This document shows, piece by piece, positions 37,448 through 46,175 of a stretch of DNA of 64,000 nt (within the stretch, counting starts at the first letter, position 1; each line of letters opens with the position of its first letter). The notes beneath the pieces are model-generated. The model was not told the origin of the DNA and did not search any database. It worked only from the letters and a program-made list of their open reading frames with translations. Made by a program: the position numbers and the translations under genes. Location of the stretch: positions 248,001-312,000 of the forward strand of contig WGML01000006.1 of the NCBI GenBank assembly GCA_016125045.1. The letters are read 5' to 3'. Origin of the DNA: a bacterium (GTDB lineage Bacteria; Pseudomonadota; Alphaproteobacteria; Caulobacterales; Hyphomonadaceae).

Positions 37448-38662
37448 TTAACGGAAGAAGGAGAGGACGATCTGCGGGGTCGAGTTCGCGATGGACAGGG
37501 CCTGCGCGCCGAGCTGCTGCTTGATCTGCAGCGACTGGAGACGGGCCGATTCCTTCGCGAGGTCCGCATCGACGAGGTTCGACACGCCCTGCTCGACCGT
37601 ATCGCGCAGCGCACCAAGGAACTTCGTCTGCACGTCGAGGGCCTTGGCCTGCGAACCCATCGAGGCGAGCTGGCTGTTGAGAGCCGTGATCGCCGTGTCG
37701 ATGCCGCCGACCACTGCGGTCGCCGAGCCAGCGCTGTTGAGGACGCTGGCCGCCGCCGACACGGTCGCAAGAGCGCCCGCGCCGCCAACCGTGAAGTCGC
37801 GGTTGGTGATCGTGGTCGTGACCGTTCCGCCCGTCACCGCGCCCGCCGTTCCGCCGACGCCGAGGAAGTTGGTCTCGTTGCCCGCGGCGACGTTCGTGGC
37901 CGTGATCGTCAGTTCGTTCGAGGTGACGACCGCTTCAGCCGCACGGTAGGTGAACACGCCGCTCGACTGGTTGTAGGAGGCCGTGACACGACCGCCGGTC
38001 TGCGTGGAGACCTGGTCGATGTACTGCTGGACCGTCGTCGTCGCGGTGATCGCAACCGTGCCGATTCCCGAACCGTTGAGGTTGAAGGTGACGGTTTCGT
38101 CGCCGGCGTAGCCGACTGCGGTCGAGAGCCGCGAGGACAGGCCAGGAACGAGGCCGGTCACGCCCGCCGACGTGATCTGGCGGCCGGTCGAGCCGGTCGT
38201 CAGGTCGGAGGTCACGACGTTGAGGTTGGAGCCGCCGGCAGCAACGAGGTTGAGGCCGTTGAACTGGGCGGAGTTGGCGACCTGATCGACCTGCGAACGA
38301 AGGGCGTCATAGTCGGCCTGCAGCGCGGAGCGCTGTTCGGTCGAAAGGTCTTCGGCCTGGGCCGCAACCGCCTTCGTCTTCATTTCTTTCAGGATGTCGC
38401 CGATCGCCGTACCAGCGGAGATCGCCACGTCGATCGCGGAGTTGGCGCGATCAAGACCGTCTCTGACGGCGGAGATGGAGGTGAGGCGGGTACGCTGGCC
38501 TTCCGCGATCGCGAACACCGCGCCGTTGTCCCGGGCGCTCGACACCTTGAAGCCGGTGGTGATGCGGTTCTGGACCTGGGCGAGTTCCTTGTTGGTGGCG
38601 GAGAGGCTCTGGAGCGCGATGGACGCGCCATAGTTCGAGTTAACGCTAAGCATGGTCGTCAA
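37448..38662 (-). CDS. Flagellin B (404 residues)
   Basis: N-terminal MLSVNSNYGASIALQSLSAT (the annotated frame begins two codons earlier, MTT) and RITTGFKVSSARDNGAVFAI, and C-terminal NLVDADLAKESARLQSLQIK ending IVLSFFR. Nearly the same as flagellin A in the central and C-terminal parts, but differing in the first 30 and in several N-terminal coil residues. Its leader carries an 8-bp hairpin 17 nt from the start. Confidence 0.96.
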   Translation of the reverse strand: MTTMLSVNSNYGASIALQSLSATNKELAQVQNRITTGFKVSSARDNGAVFAIAEGQRTRLTSISAVRDGLDRANSAIDVAISAGTAIGDILKEMKTKAVAAQAEDLSTEQRSALQADYDALRSQVDQVANSAQFNGLNLVAAGGSNLNVVTSDLTTGSTGRQITSAGVTGLVPGLSSRLSTAVGYAGDETVTFNLNGSGIGTVAITATTTVQQYIDQVSTQTGGRVTASYNQSSGVFTYRAAEAVVTSNELTITATNVAAGNETNFLGVGGTAGAVTGGTVTTTITNRDFTVGGAGALATVSAAASVLNSAGSATAVVGGIDTAITALNSQLASMGSQAKALDVQTKFLGALRDTVEQGVSNLVDADLAKESARLQSLQIKQQLGAQALSIANSTPQIVLSFFR

Positions 38663-38679
38663 TCCCTACTGGGGTTACA

Positions 38680-38698
38680 GCCGATCATTTTGATCGGC
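38680..38698. promoter_or_regulatory. Inverted repeat in the flagellin B leader
   Basis: GCCGATCA-TTT-TGATCGGC, perfect 8-bp arms, 17 nt before the flagellin B start. FlbT is known in Caulobacter to act on the flagellin mRNA leader, and flbT lies 1 kb upstream; whether this hairpin is the target is inference. It could also be a DNA operator. Confidence 0.5.
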
Positions 38699-38830
38699 CC
38701 TGGCGCGTTTTGCGTCAGACCCGGGGACCATGAAGCCGAGAGATTAAATTAGCGTTCAGAGTAGGGTGGTGTTTTTCGCGAATCATGACATGCGGCAAAG
38801 TCGCGCCGTTTTTTCCGGCCGCGCGCGGCC

Positions 38831-38884
38831 TGCCCCGGCGGTCAGCCCTGCCCCGGCGGTCAGCCCTGCCCCGGTGATCAGCCC
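38831..38884 (-). repeat. 18-nt tandem repeat, three copies, spanning the flaF stop codon
   Basis: Units TGCCCCGGCGGTCAGCCC at 38831 and 38849 are identical; the third, at 38867, differs at two or three bases and contains the flaF stop (TCA at 38878-38880). Each downstream copy repeats the TGA-containing end of flaF. Confidence 0.85.
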
Positions 38885-39279
38885 TGCGCCGTCAATGACG
38901 CACCGCCTCCGGAGCCGGCCGCGTCGCCCGCCGGCGGGGACAGCCCCTGCATCATCGTCCGGTTGATGTCGATCAGCACGTCGATCGCCGCGCCTTCGCG
39001 GATCACCTGGCGCGAATGACGATCGACGAACAAAGACAGCGAGGTGATCTGTGCCCGCAGCGCCTGCGGCAGCTGATTGTCCGGCGCCGCGCAATCGGTC
39101 GCGAGCAGCGTCCACAGACGGCGGTTCGCGGCGAGCGCCTCGGCGCGGCGCGCGATCTCGGTCTTCGGCAGGGTCGCCGCCTCGATCAGCCCGCGCGTCG
39201 CCGTTGCGAACGCCCGATACTCGGTCTGTCGCGGGGCTTCAGTCTTCGCCGCGGTCGTCTGGTAGGCCTTGAGGGACAT
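38878..39279 (-). CDS. flaF: Flagellar biosynthesis regulator FlaF
   Basis: 133 residues. MSLKAYQTTAAKTEAPRQTE, ATRGLIEAATLPKTEIARRA and QITSLSLFVDRHSRQVIREG match FlaF, with the usual INRTMMQGL near the C-terminus and an extra Gly/Ala-rich tail. In Caulobacter FlaF is needed for flagellin synthesis or export and acts opposite to FlbT. It overlaps flbT by 41 nt in another frame. Confidence 0.93.
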   Translation of the reverse strand: MSLKAYQTTAAKTEAPRQTEYRAFATATRGLIEAATLPKTEIARRAEALAANRRLWTLLATDCAAPDNQLPQALRAQITSLSLFVDRHSRQVIREGAAIDVLIDINRTMMQGLSPPAGDAAGSGGGASLTAQG

Positions 39280-39664
39280 GGTTCAGCAATTCCTGTTCAT
39301 AGGCGAGCAGTTTACGGCAGCGTGTGAGGGCCTTGTAGAATTCGCGCGCCATCACCTCACGGGAGATGGCGACGCACTCCTTCAGAATGTCCGGCGAGCG
39401 GATTGCGCCCATGAACTCGTTCATGCGCAGCACGAACTCATTGTAGAAAGAGTCTGCGGCGTCGGGATCCAGATACATCATCATCACGGGAACATAGATC
39501 CGTGACGCCGGAGTGGTGGCGTCCTCCGGCTGGATGATGTCCTTCTCCCGGAGGATCGAGACCTTGTTCTGCAGCAGCAACACGGTGCGCCGGTCGCCAT
39601 TCTGCAGAACGGCGCCGTTGATGACGAAACGTTCTCCGGGCTTCAGCGAGAGTTTGAGCGGCAT
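39239..39664 (-). CDS. flbT: Flagellin mRNA regulator FlbT
   Basis: 141 residues from the ATG at 39664; the frame is open much further upstream but that part is antisense to the MoxR gene. MPLKLSLKPGERFVINGAVL, RTVLLLQNKVSILREKDIIQ, VMMMYLDPDAADSFYNEF and YKALTRCRKLLAYEQELL are the FlbT pattern. It binds flagellin mRNA leaders and promotes their decay when the hook-basal body is incomplete in Caulobacter. First gene of the flbT-flaF pair. Confidence 0.95.
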   Translation of the reverse strand: MPLKLSLKPGERFVINGAVLQNGDRRTVLLLQNKVSILREKDIIQPEDATTPASRIYVPVMMMYLDPDAADSFYNEFVLRMNEFMGAIRSPDILKECVAISREVMAREFYKALTRCRKLLAYEQELLNHVPQGLPDDRGED

Positions 39665-39811
39665 GGTCTCCTCCGCGCGTCCCCTCCCCTGGAGGCGATG
39701 GGACAAGACGCGCGACCATTCGTCTAGGCCCGCTTTCCTTAAGGTTTGCTTGCCCCCGCAAAATCCGCGCGTAGTGTGACAAGCTCGTTCCACGCGGGGA
39801 GACATCACGAC

Positions 39812-40669
39812 ATGGCCGACACCAAGCGGTTCCAGGGCACCGACAGCTATGTCGCGAGCGACGACCTGCGCGTCGCGGTCAACGCCGCCATCGCGCTCGA
39901 ACGTCCGCTGCTCGTCAAGGGGGAGCCCGGCACGGGCAAGACCATGCTGGCGCTGGAAGTCGCCCGCGCGCTCGGCATGCCGATCATCGAGTGGCACATC
40001 AAATCGACCACCAAGGCGCACCAGGGTCTTTATGAGTATGACGCGGTCGCGCGTCTTCGCGACAGCCAGCTCGGTGAGGCGCGGGCGACCGACATCCGCA
40101 ACTACATCAAGAAGGGAAAGCTCTGGGAGGCGTTCACCGCCAAGAAACGCCCGGTGCTGCTGATCGACGAGATCGACAAGGCCGACATCGAGTTTCCAAA
40201 CGACCTCCTTCAGGAACTCGACCGGATGGAGTTCTACGTCTACGAGCTCGACGAGACGGTGAAGGCCAAGGTGCGGCCCGTCGTCATCATCACCTCCAAC
40301 AATGAGAAGGAGCTGCCGGACGCGTTCCTGCGCCGCTGCTTCTTCCACTACATCCGCTTCCCGGAAGCCGACACGATGCAGCAGATCATCGAGGTACACT
40401 TTCCGGGCATCAAGCAGCGGCTGGTGGGCGAGGCGCTGAAGACCTTCTACCAGATGCGCGAGGTGCCGGGCCTGAAGAAGAAGCCGTCGACCTCCGAACT
40501 CCTCGACTGGCTGAAGCTGCTGATGTCGGAGGATGTCGACCCCGAGACGCTGCGCGAGAAGAACCCCAACAAGCTGGTCCCTCCCCTGCACGGCGCGCTC
40601 CTGAAGAACGAGCAGGACGTCTCGCTGTTTGAACGCCTCGCCTTCCTCGCCCGCCGCGAGGAGCGGTAG
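39812..40669 (+). CDS. MoxR-type AAA ATPase
   Basis: 285 residues from the ATG at 39812. Walker A GEPGTGKT near residue 38, Walker B LLIDEIDKADIEF, sensor ITSNNEKELPDAFLRRCFF. MoxR ATPases act as chaperones together with von Willebrand A domain proteins. The expected partner, a CoxE-like VWA gene, is not adjacent but lies 11.5 kb away at 52244. Divergent from flbT. Confidence 0.92.
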   Translation: MADTKRFQGTDSYVASDDLRVAVNAAIALERPLLVKGEPGTGKTMLALEVARALGMPIIEWHIKSTTKAHQGLYEYDAVARLRDSQLGEARATDIRNYIKKGKLWEAFTAKKRPVLLIDEIDKADIEFPNDLLQELDRMEFYVYELDETVKAKVRPVVIITSNNEKELPDAFLRRCFFHYIRFPEADTMQQIIEVHFPGIKQRLVGEALKTFYQMREVPGLKKKPSTSELLDWLKLLMSEDVDPETLREKNPNKLVPPLHGALLKNEQDVSLFERLAFLARREER

Positions 40670-40700
40670 CCACCCCGCCTGTCATCCACCCCGCCTGTCA

Positions 40701-40730
40701 TCCCGGAAGCCGCGCAGCGGCTATCCGGGA
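40701..40730. repeat. 30-nt palindromic repeat, copy 1
   Basis: Arms TCCCGGAAGCCGC and GCGGCTATCCGGGA form a near-perfect hairpin; preceded by CCTGTCA and followed by CCCAGATCT. It lies between the MoxR and TPR genes. The same unit recurs identically at 42115-42144. Confidence 0.85.
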
Positions 40731-40738
40731 CCCAGATC

Positions 40739-41881
40739 TCACCCGCGCGCCGCCGCCACCAGCTTCTGCAGCTCCGGCACCATCCACGCGTCCACCGGCG
40801 CGAGAATGCCCTTCGCCTGCATGCCGAGCGCGATCTCAAGCGCGGCCTCCGTCCATTTGGGGTCGCCGGAAACCTCCCCCAGCTTCACGTGCGACACGAT
40901 CAGGTCGCGCTGCAGCACCGCATTGCTCCGGTCCGCCGCATGAAGCGCGCGGGCGATCTCCAGCCCCTCGCGATAAGCGTTGAGCGCCCCCTCGGAATCG
41001 TTCCGCGCGACAGCCACGTCGCCGAGTTCGTTGTTGGCCACCGAGCGATCTCGCTGATTGGTCGCCGCGTCGAGCGCGGCCCCCGCCGCTTCGCCCGCCC
41101 GCGGCAGGTCGCCCTTCGCCCGATAAAGCCGCGACAGATAGATCAGCGTCCAGACATCATCCCCTTCCAGCGCGCGGGCCTTCTCATAGGCGTCGATGGC
41201 GTTCGCCACGCTGCGGCCGGCCTCCAGCAGCCCCAGATCGCGCCAGAGCTGCGCTTCGCGCACCGAACTCTGTTTCCGCCGCGCCGCCTCGCGCTCCGCC
41301 ACCTCCCGCACCGCCGCCGTCGCGCCGTCAAAGTCCCGCGCGACGATGCGCGCCTTCGCGTCCGCAAGGTCGGGATCCTCGGCGACGCTCTCGGCAAACT
41401 GCGCCTGCGCCTCGGGCGATGCCGGCGCGGCCGACGGGTGGTCCGCCTCCCGCTCGCGCAGGGCGTCCAGAATTTCGCGTTTCGCCGCCGCAACCTCGCT
41501 TGCGACGGTCGCCTTCACCCGCGCCTCCGCCTCGCGGTCCTGCTCCTGCCGGTCGCGGTCGATCGCCTCGACATGCCGGTCCGTCGCCGGCGCCGGCGGC
41601 ATCGCCACGCGCCCGCCGGAGAGGGTCGCGGCGCCTGCCTGCACGTCCGCTGCAAACCCCGCCGCCGCCCGCCGGCCCCTGCCGACCACGCTCAGCCCCC
41701 ACAGCAGGCCCACGAACAGCACAAGCGGCGCCGGAATGACAATCGCCCAGTCGGGCGCCGAGGCCAGCGCGTCGATCAGCCAGCCGGGCGCGCCTGCCGC
41801 CGGGGCGAGCCCGCGCACCCCGTCCGCCATGAAGGCGATCCAGCCGGCCAGCAGTCCGCCAAGTGAAGTGTCGTCCGCCAT
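40739..41881 (-). CDS. Membrane-anchored TPR protein of unknown function
   Basis: 380 residues from the ATG at 41881. One membrane helix around residues 46-66, a coiled coil (about 110-170), then TPR-like repeats in the last 200 residues, including YEKARALEGDDVWTLIYLSR, ANNELGDVAVARNDSEGALN and VSHVKLGEVSGDPKWTEAAL. The last motif type is common in TPR arrays of signalling proteins. The partner is unknown. It is flanked on both sides by the palindromic repeats. Confidence 0.82.
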   Translation of the reverse strand: MADDTSLGGLLAGWIAFMADGVRGLAPAAGAPGWLIDALASAPDWAIVIPAPLVLFVGLLWGLSVVGRGRRAAAGFAADVQAGAATLSGGRVAMPPAPATDRHVEAIDRDRQEQDREAEARVKATVASEVAAAKREILDALREREADHPSAAPASPEAQAQFAESVAEDPDLADAKARIVARDFDGATAAVREVAEREAARRKQSSVREAQLWRDLGLLEAGRSVANAIDAYEKARALEGDDVWTLIYLSRLYRAKGDLPRAGEAAGAALDAATNQRDRSVANNELGDVAVARNDSEGALNAYREGLEIARALHAADRSNAVLQRDLIVSHVKLGEVSGDPKWTEAALEIALGMQAKGILAPVDAWMVPELQKLVAAARG

Positions 41882-41970
41882 CGGCCCGTCCCCGTCAGGT
41901 GACGAAACAGTAACCGGCGGCGACGCGCGCCTGCAATCCCCGAGCGCACCCCACCTGTCATCACCCGCCA

Positions 41971-42070
41971 CCTGTCATCCCGGAAGCCGCGCAGCCGAGA
42001 CCCGGGACCCAGTATTCCCTCAACCGCCAAATGGGCCCCGGGTGTCGCTTCGCTCCCCCGGGGTGACAAT
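41971..42070. repeat. Palindromic repeat family, variant pair (copy 2)
   Basis: Contains CCTGTCATCCCGGAAGCCGC, then a variant half, and, about 40 nt later, an inverted counterpart ending CCCGGGGTGACA. The pair could form one long hairpin. The element lies in the 473-nt gap between the TPR and helicase genes, which otherwise shows no gene. Confidence 0.7.
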
Positions 42071-42114
42071 CTGTTGAGGCCCCACCCCCGCCTGTCATCC
42101 ATCTACGCCTGTCA

Positions 42115-42144
42115 TCCCGGAAGCCGCGCAGCGGCTATCCGGGA
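42115..42144. repeat. 30-nt palindromic repeat, copy 3
   Basis: Identical to copy 1 over the 30-nt core and also preceded by CCTGTCA and followed by CCCAGATCT. Confidence 0.85.
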
Positions 42145-42354
42145 CCCAGATCTTCCCCAAGCGGAGATGGCGTCCCCAGACGCGAGACAGGGCCAGACCA
42201 GGGGTTCAGCTACCCGCAATCCGCCGGATGCGTCATGGACTCAAGTGGGATAAGATTCCCGGTTCAGGGCGCGAAAGGTGCGCAGCGACGGCCGGATGAC
42301 CGCCACCACGCCCCAAACCCGTCCCCAACCCGTCTCCAACCCGTGCTCAGTCGG

Positions 42355-44157
42355 TCATTCGCTGGTGGCGAGGAAGCGCATGAGTTCCTTTGCGGATGCG
42401 TTGTAGCGTGGGCCGTCCGAGACCGGATTCGACCCCTGAGTCTGTCCAGACGCCTGTCCTGACGCCTGCCCGCCGCGACCGCCCTTGGGGCCGCCGCCGA
42501 CCTTGCGATGGCCGCCGCCGGGGCGTCCACCACCTTGATTTTTTTGCGAATTATCTCCGCGAGGCGCTCCTCCGGTCGACCCGCTGGCCGCGTGGGATTG
42601 CCCCCCGCCCTGTCCAGCAGCTTCTCCGCCGCCCTTGCCGCCTCTGCGCCGGCGGCGCGGTCCGCGTGCATCCTCGCGCCCGCCCTCGGCCCGGGGTGCA
42701 TCCGCCCCTTCAGGCCGCCAACTGGACGTGGATTGCGCCCCGCCCTCTCCACGGTCGCGGCGGGGTCCGCGTGCGTCCCGTCCGCCCTCGCCGGAGCGCC
42801 GGGGTTGTTGGCCCCCGGGCTTGCCCCGACCGCGGTTGGCTCCGCGCGGCCCGCGAGTCTCGACATGCTTGGGCTCCGGCGCGCGGGACGCCACGGCGCT
42901 CGCCGCCAACTCCGCAAGCGCGGGTTCGCCGCGCCGGTCGATGCTCGGGATTTTCTGGCGGGAGACTTTCTCGACGTCGCGCAGAAGTCCGCGCTCGTCA
43001 TCGGCGCAGAACGCAACCGCCGAGCCGTCCTTGCCCGCCCGCGCGGTGCGGCCGATCCGATGGACATAGCTCTCTGGGACGTCGGGCAGATCATATTGCA
43101 CGACATGGGTCACCGACGAGATATCGATGCCCCGCGCGGCGATGTCGGTTGCGACCAGCGCCCGAACCTCTCCGGCCTTGAACGCCGCAAGCGCCCGCTC
43201 GCGTTGGTTCTGGCTCTTGTTTCCGTGGATCGCAGAGGCCGTCACGCCGCCGCCTTCAAGGATGCGGGACACCTTGTCGGCGCCGCGCTTGGTCCTTGAG
43301 AACACGAGAACTCTTCGGAAGTCATCACGAGCGAAAAGCTCGATCAGCAGCCCGGGCTTGCGCCCCGCCTCGATGAAGACGACCTGCTGATTGACGCGCT
43401 CGGCGGTGGTCGCCTGCGGCGCCGCCTCGACCTTCAGCGGGTCGGTGAGGAGTTCGGCGGCGAGCTTGCCGATGTCTGTCGGCATGGTCGCCGAGAAGAA
43501 CAGATTCTGGCGGTCCGCCGGCAGGTGTTTCACCACCCTTCGGATGGGCAGGATGAAGCCCATGTCGAGCATCTGGTCGGCTTCGTCGAGCACGAAAATC
43601 TCAACACCGCCAAGGCTTGCGCTTCCCTGGGCGAGATGGTCGAGCAGCCGGCCGGGCGCTGCGACAAGCACGTCGACGCCCCGCGCCAGCATCGTCGACT
43701 GCGGCCGGTGCGACACGCCGCCGAATACGGTGCCGACCGAGAAGCCAAGCTTGGACCCGTAGGTGCGGAAGCTTTCGGCGATCTGGGTTGCGAGTTCACG
43801 CGTCGGCGAAAGGATGAGCGCCCGGCAACCGCGCTTGGGCGCTGACTTGCGGTTCGCCGCCAGCCGGTGAAGGATCGGAAGCGCAAAGGCTGCGGTCTTG
43901 CCGGTGCCGGTCTGGGCGATCCCGAGAAGGTCCCGCCCGGTCATGACGAGCGGGATCGCCTTCTCCTGAATCGGGGTCGGCGTGGTGTACCCTGCCTCCG
44001 ACAACGCCTCGATCAGCGCGGGATTCAGGTTGAAATTCTTGAAATCGGTCAAGGGGATGGTTCTTTCATATGCGCGAACGGCCGGGCGGCCTCGCTTGAG
44101 GCGGTCAGCGACCTGGCGCTTGTTGATTGGGAAAGCCCTGCGTGCGCGGGCGATCAT
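42355..44157 (-). CDS. DEAD-box RNA helicase, RhlE-type
   Basis: Up to 600 residues. All helicase motifs are present: AQTGTGKTAAFALPI, PTRELATQI, VLDEADQMLDMGF, FFSATMP, ATDIAARGIDI and HRIGRTARAG. The C-terminal 200 residues are Arg/Gly/Ser/Gln-rich and disordered, likely for RNA binding. The start is uncertain: the first conserved residues (TDFKNFNLNPALIEAL) follow an in-frame TTG at 44052, and the 35 residues before it are not conserved, so a TTG start is plausible. Probable role in ribosome assembly or mRNA turnover. Confidence 0.92.
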   Translation of the reverse strand: MIARARRAFPINKRQVADRLKRGRPAVRAYERTIPLTDFKNFNLNPALIEALSEAGYTTPTPIQEKAIPLVMTGRDLLGIAQTGTGKTAAFALPILHRLAANRKSAPKRGCRALILSPTRELATQIAESFRTYGSKLGFSVGTVFGGVSHRPQSTMLARGVDVLVAAPGRLLDHLAQGSASLGGVEIFVLDEADQMLDMGFILPIRRVVKHLPADRQNLFFSATMPTDIGKLAAELLTDPLKVEAAPQATTAERVNQQVVFIEAGRKPGLLIELFARDDFRRVLVFSRTKRGADKVSRILEGGGVTASAIHGNKSQNQRERALAAFKAGEVRALVATDIAARGIDISSVTHVVQYDLPDVPESYVHRIGRTARAGKDGSAVAFCADDERGLLRDVEKVSRQKIPSIDRRGEPALAELAASAVASRAPEPKHVETRGPRGANRGRGKPGGQQPRRSGEGGRDARGPRRDRGEGGAQSTSSWRPEGADAPRAEGGREDARGPRRRRRGGKGGGEAAGQGGGQSHAASGSTGGAPRGDNSQKNQGGGRPGGGHRKVGGGPKGGRGGQASGQASGQTQGSNPVSDGPRYNASAKELMRFLATSE

Positions 44158-44383
44158 GATAAGCTGTCAGGGCGCTCAACGGGCCGGGCCCCTACTGGAA
44201 CCCCTCACGCATCCGGAACGCCGATGGCGACCAGCTGATCCGGTCACACTGCGGGGGTTATGCTGCACCGCGGCAAATGTCAAGCCGCCTACCTTTCCGG
44301 TCGTTGAGGCGAGGTTTGGCTCGCGTTTGAAGCCAGGTTGGCGGAAGGTCCACGCAGGGCGACTGATGCGAAGGGGCGGTGGG

Positions 44384-46123
44384 ATGATGTCTCGCGATAG
44401 GTGGATAAGGTCTGCGGACGGTGATGGGTCAGTTGGTGAACCGTTCGGGTCGGGAGGGACCGGATGGACAACCCGAGCGGCGTCGGCGCTGGCGGCCTCG
44501 ATCCTTGTCGGCGGCCTCCTCGGTTGCTCGCCCCAGGGAAGCCCCTCCGCGCCCCGCCCCCCGCTGGAGCAGGCGTCGGCGTCAGGGCCGGTCCAGGAGG
44601 CCTACGCCCATCTCGTCGCAACGCCGCGCTCCGCCTCCGATCTCGCCGGAGAGATGCAATCGGGCGCCCTCACATCCGAGGCGCTCACCGAGGCCTATCT
44701 TGCCCGTATCCGGACCGTCGACGACGCCGGACCGACGCTGAACGCGGTGATCGCCGTCAATCCCGACGCTTTGGCGATCGCCCGCGCCCTGGATGAGGAA
44801 CGCGCCTCAGGCGCGGTGCGCGGCAGGCTGCATGGCGTGCCGATCCTCGTGAAGGACAATATCGAAACGCTGGATCCGATGGCGACGACCGCAGGATCGC
44901 TCGCCCTGGCGGGCAATCTTGCCGAACGGGACGCCGCGGTGATCGCACGGTTGCGCGAGGCGGGCGCGGTGATTCTCGGCAAGGCGAACCTGTCGGAGTG
45001 GGCGAACTTCCGGTCGCAGGATTCGACGTCCGGCTGGAGCGCGGTCGGAGGGCTTGTGAAGAACCCCCACGCCCTGCAGCGTTCGGCCTGCGGATCGTCG
45101 TCGGGGTCTGGCGCGGCGGTCGCGGCGGGGCTCGCGGCGGCGGCCATCGGGACCGAAACGGACGGATCGGTGGTGTGTCCCTCCGCCGCCAACGGCGTCG
45201 TCGGAATCAAGCCCACGGTCGGCCTCGTTTCCCGTGCGGGCATCATCCCGATCAGCGCGAGCCAGGATACGGCGGGTCCTATGGCGCTGACGGTCGCCGA
45301 CGCCGCCTTGTTGCTCGCCGTGATGGCGGGAACCGATCCGTCAGACCCCGCGACGGCCGAGGCGGATGCGCGCCGGGAGGACTACACCGCGGCGCTTGAC
45401 TCAGGCGCGCTTGCCGGGGCGCGGATCGGCGTCGCGCGCTTCCTTGCCGGCTACCACCCGCCCACCGACGCGGTGTTCGACGCAGCATTGAAGGAGATGG
45501 AGGCCGCCGGCGCGGTGCTCGTGGACATCGACGCCTTTCCGGCGCGCCGCGAGGTGTCGGCGGCTGAATGGATCGTGCTCAAGACCGAGTTCAAGGCAGG
45601 CCTCAACGCCTATCTAGCAACGACGCCGGAGACTGTGACGACGCGAACGCTCGATGAACTCATCGCCTTCAACGCCGCAACGCCAGCCGAACTTAAGCAT
45701 TTCGACCAGAGCATCTTCATCGAGTCCGCCGCGGCGGGCGGCCTAGACGACCCAGACTATCTGGCGGCGCGGGAGCGGGGGCGGCGTCTCGCTGGACCTG
45801 AAGGGATCGATCGTCTGCTTGCGGACAACGATGTCGTTGCGATGGTTGCTCCAACCGGCGGTCCGGCCTGGACGGCGGACCTTGTCACCGGCGACCATTT
45901 CCTGGGCGGCGCATCGGGGCTCGCGGCGGTGGCGGGCTATCCGCACATCACCGTGCCTATGGGAGGCGTGAAGGGCGTTCCGGTCGGGCTCAGCTTCTTT
46001 GGGGCGGCCTGGAGCGAAAGCCGGCTCATCGGGCTCGCCTATGCGTTCGAGCAGCGCACCAAGGCGCGGCTGACGCCGACGTTCGCCTTGCCCGACCTTG
46101 GAGAACTGCCCCTCGCACGCTAG
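44384..46123 (+). CDS. Amidase-signature family lipoprotein
   Basis: 579 residues from the ATG at 44384 (or 44387), after an AAGGGGCGGTGGG ribosome site. A lipoprotein signal with LLGC lipobox is near residue 47. The amidase signature is complete: lysine in PILVKDNIET, GSSSGSGAAVAAGLAAAAIG and TETDGSVVCPSA give the Ser-cisSer-Lys triad. The enzyme should act outside the inner membrane on an amide not determinable from sequence. Start positions further upstream are antisense to the helicase start region. Confidence 0.93.
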   Translation: MMSRDRWIRSADGDGSVGEPFGSGGTGWTTRAASALAASILVGGLLGCSPQGSPSAPRPPLEQASASGPVQEAYAHLVATPRSASDLAGEMQSGALTSEALTEAYLARIRTVDDAGPTLNAVIAVNPDALAIARALDEERASGAVRGRLHGVPILVKDNIETLDPMATTAGSLALAGNLAERDAAVIARLREAGAVILGKANLSEWANFRSQDSTSGWSAVGGLVKNPHALQRSACGSSSGSGAAVAAGLAAAAIGTETDGSVVCPSAANGVVGIKPTVGLVSRAGIIPISASQDTAGPMALTVADAALLLAVMAGTDPSDPATAEADARREDYTAALDSGALAGARIGVARFLAGYHPPTDAVFDAALKEMEAAGAVLVDIDAFPARREVSAAEWIVLKTEFKAGLNAYLATTPETVTTRTLDELIAFNAATPAELKHFDQSIFIESAAAGGLDDPDYLAARERGRRLAGPEGIDRLLADNDVVAMVAPTGGPAWTADLVTGDHFLGGASGLAAVAGYPHITVPMGGVKGVPVGLSFFGAAWSESRLIGLAYAFEQRTKARLTPTFALPDLGELPLAR

Positions 46124-46175
46124 CTTCGTCGCGAACCTGACTCTGTCAGGTTGATCGGCTCGAAGGAGAAATTCC

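Noticed and set aside
38784..38800. Sigma-54 promoter for flagellin B
   Set aside because: CGGCGCGACTTTGC has GG to GC spacing one base too short, so it is weak evidence.
39746..39811. Upstream extension of the MoxR gene
   Set aside because: The 22 extra residues lack conservation, and the ATG at 39812 starts just before the family sequence.
39665..40591. Upstream extension of flbT to a 450-residue protein
   Set aside because: The extra 309 residues are antisense to the MoxR ATPase and have no motif.
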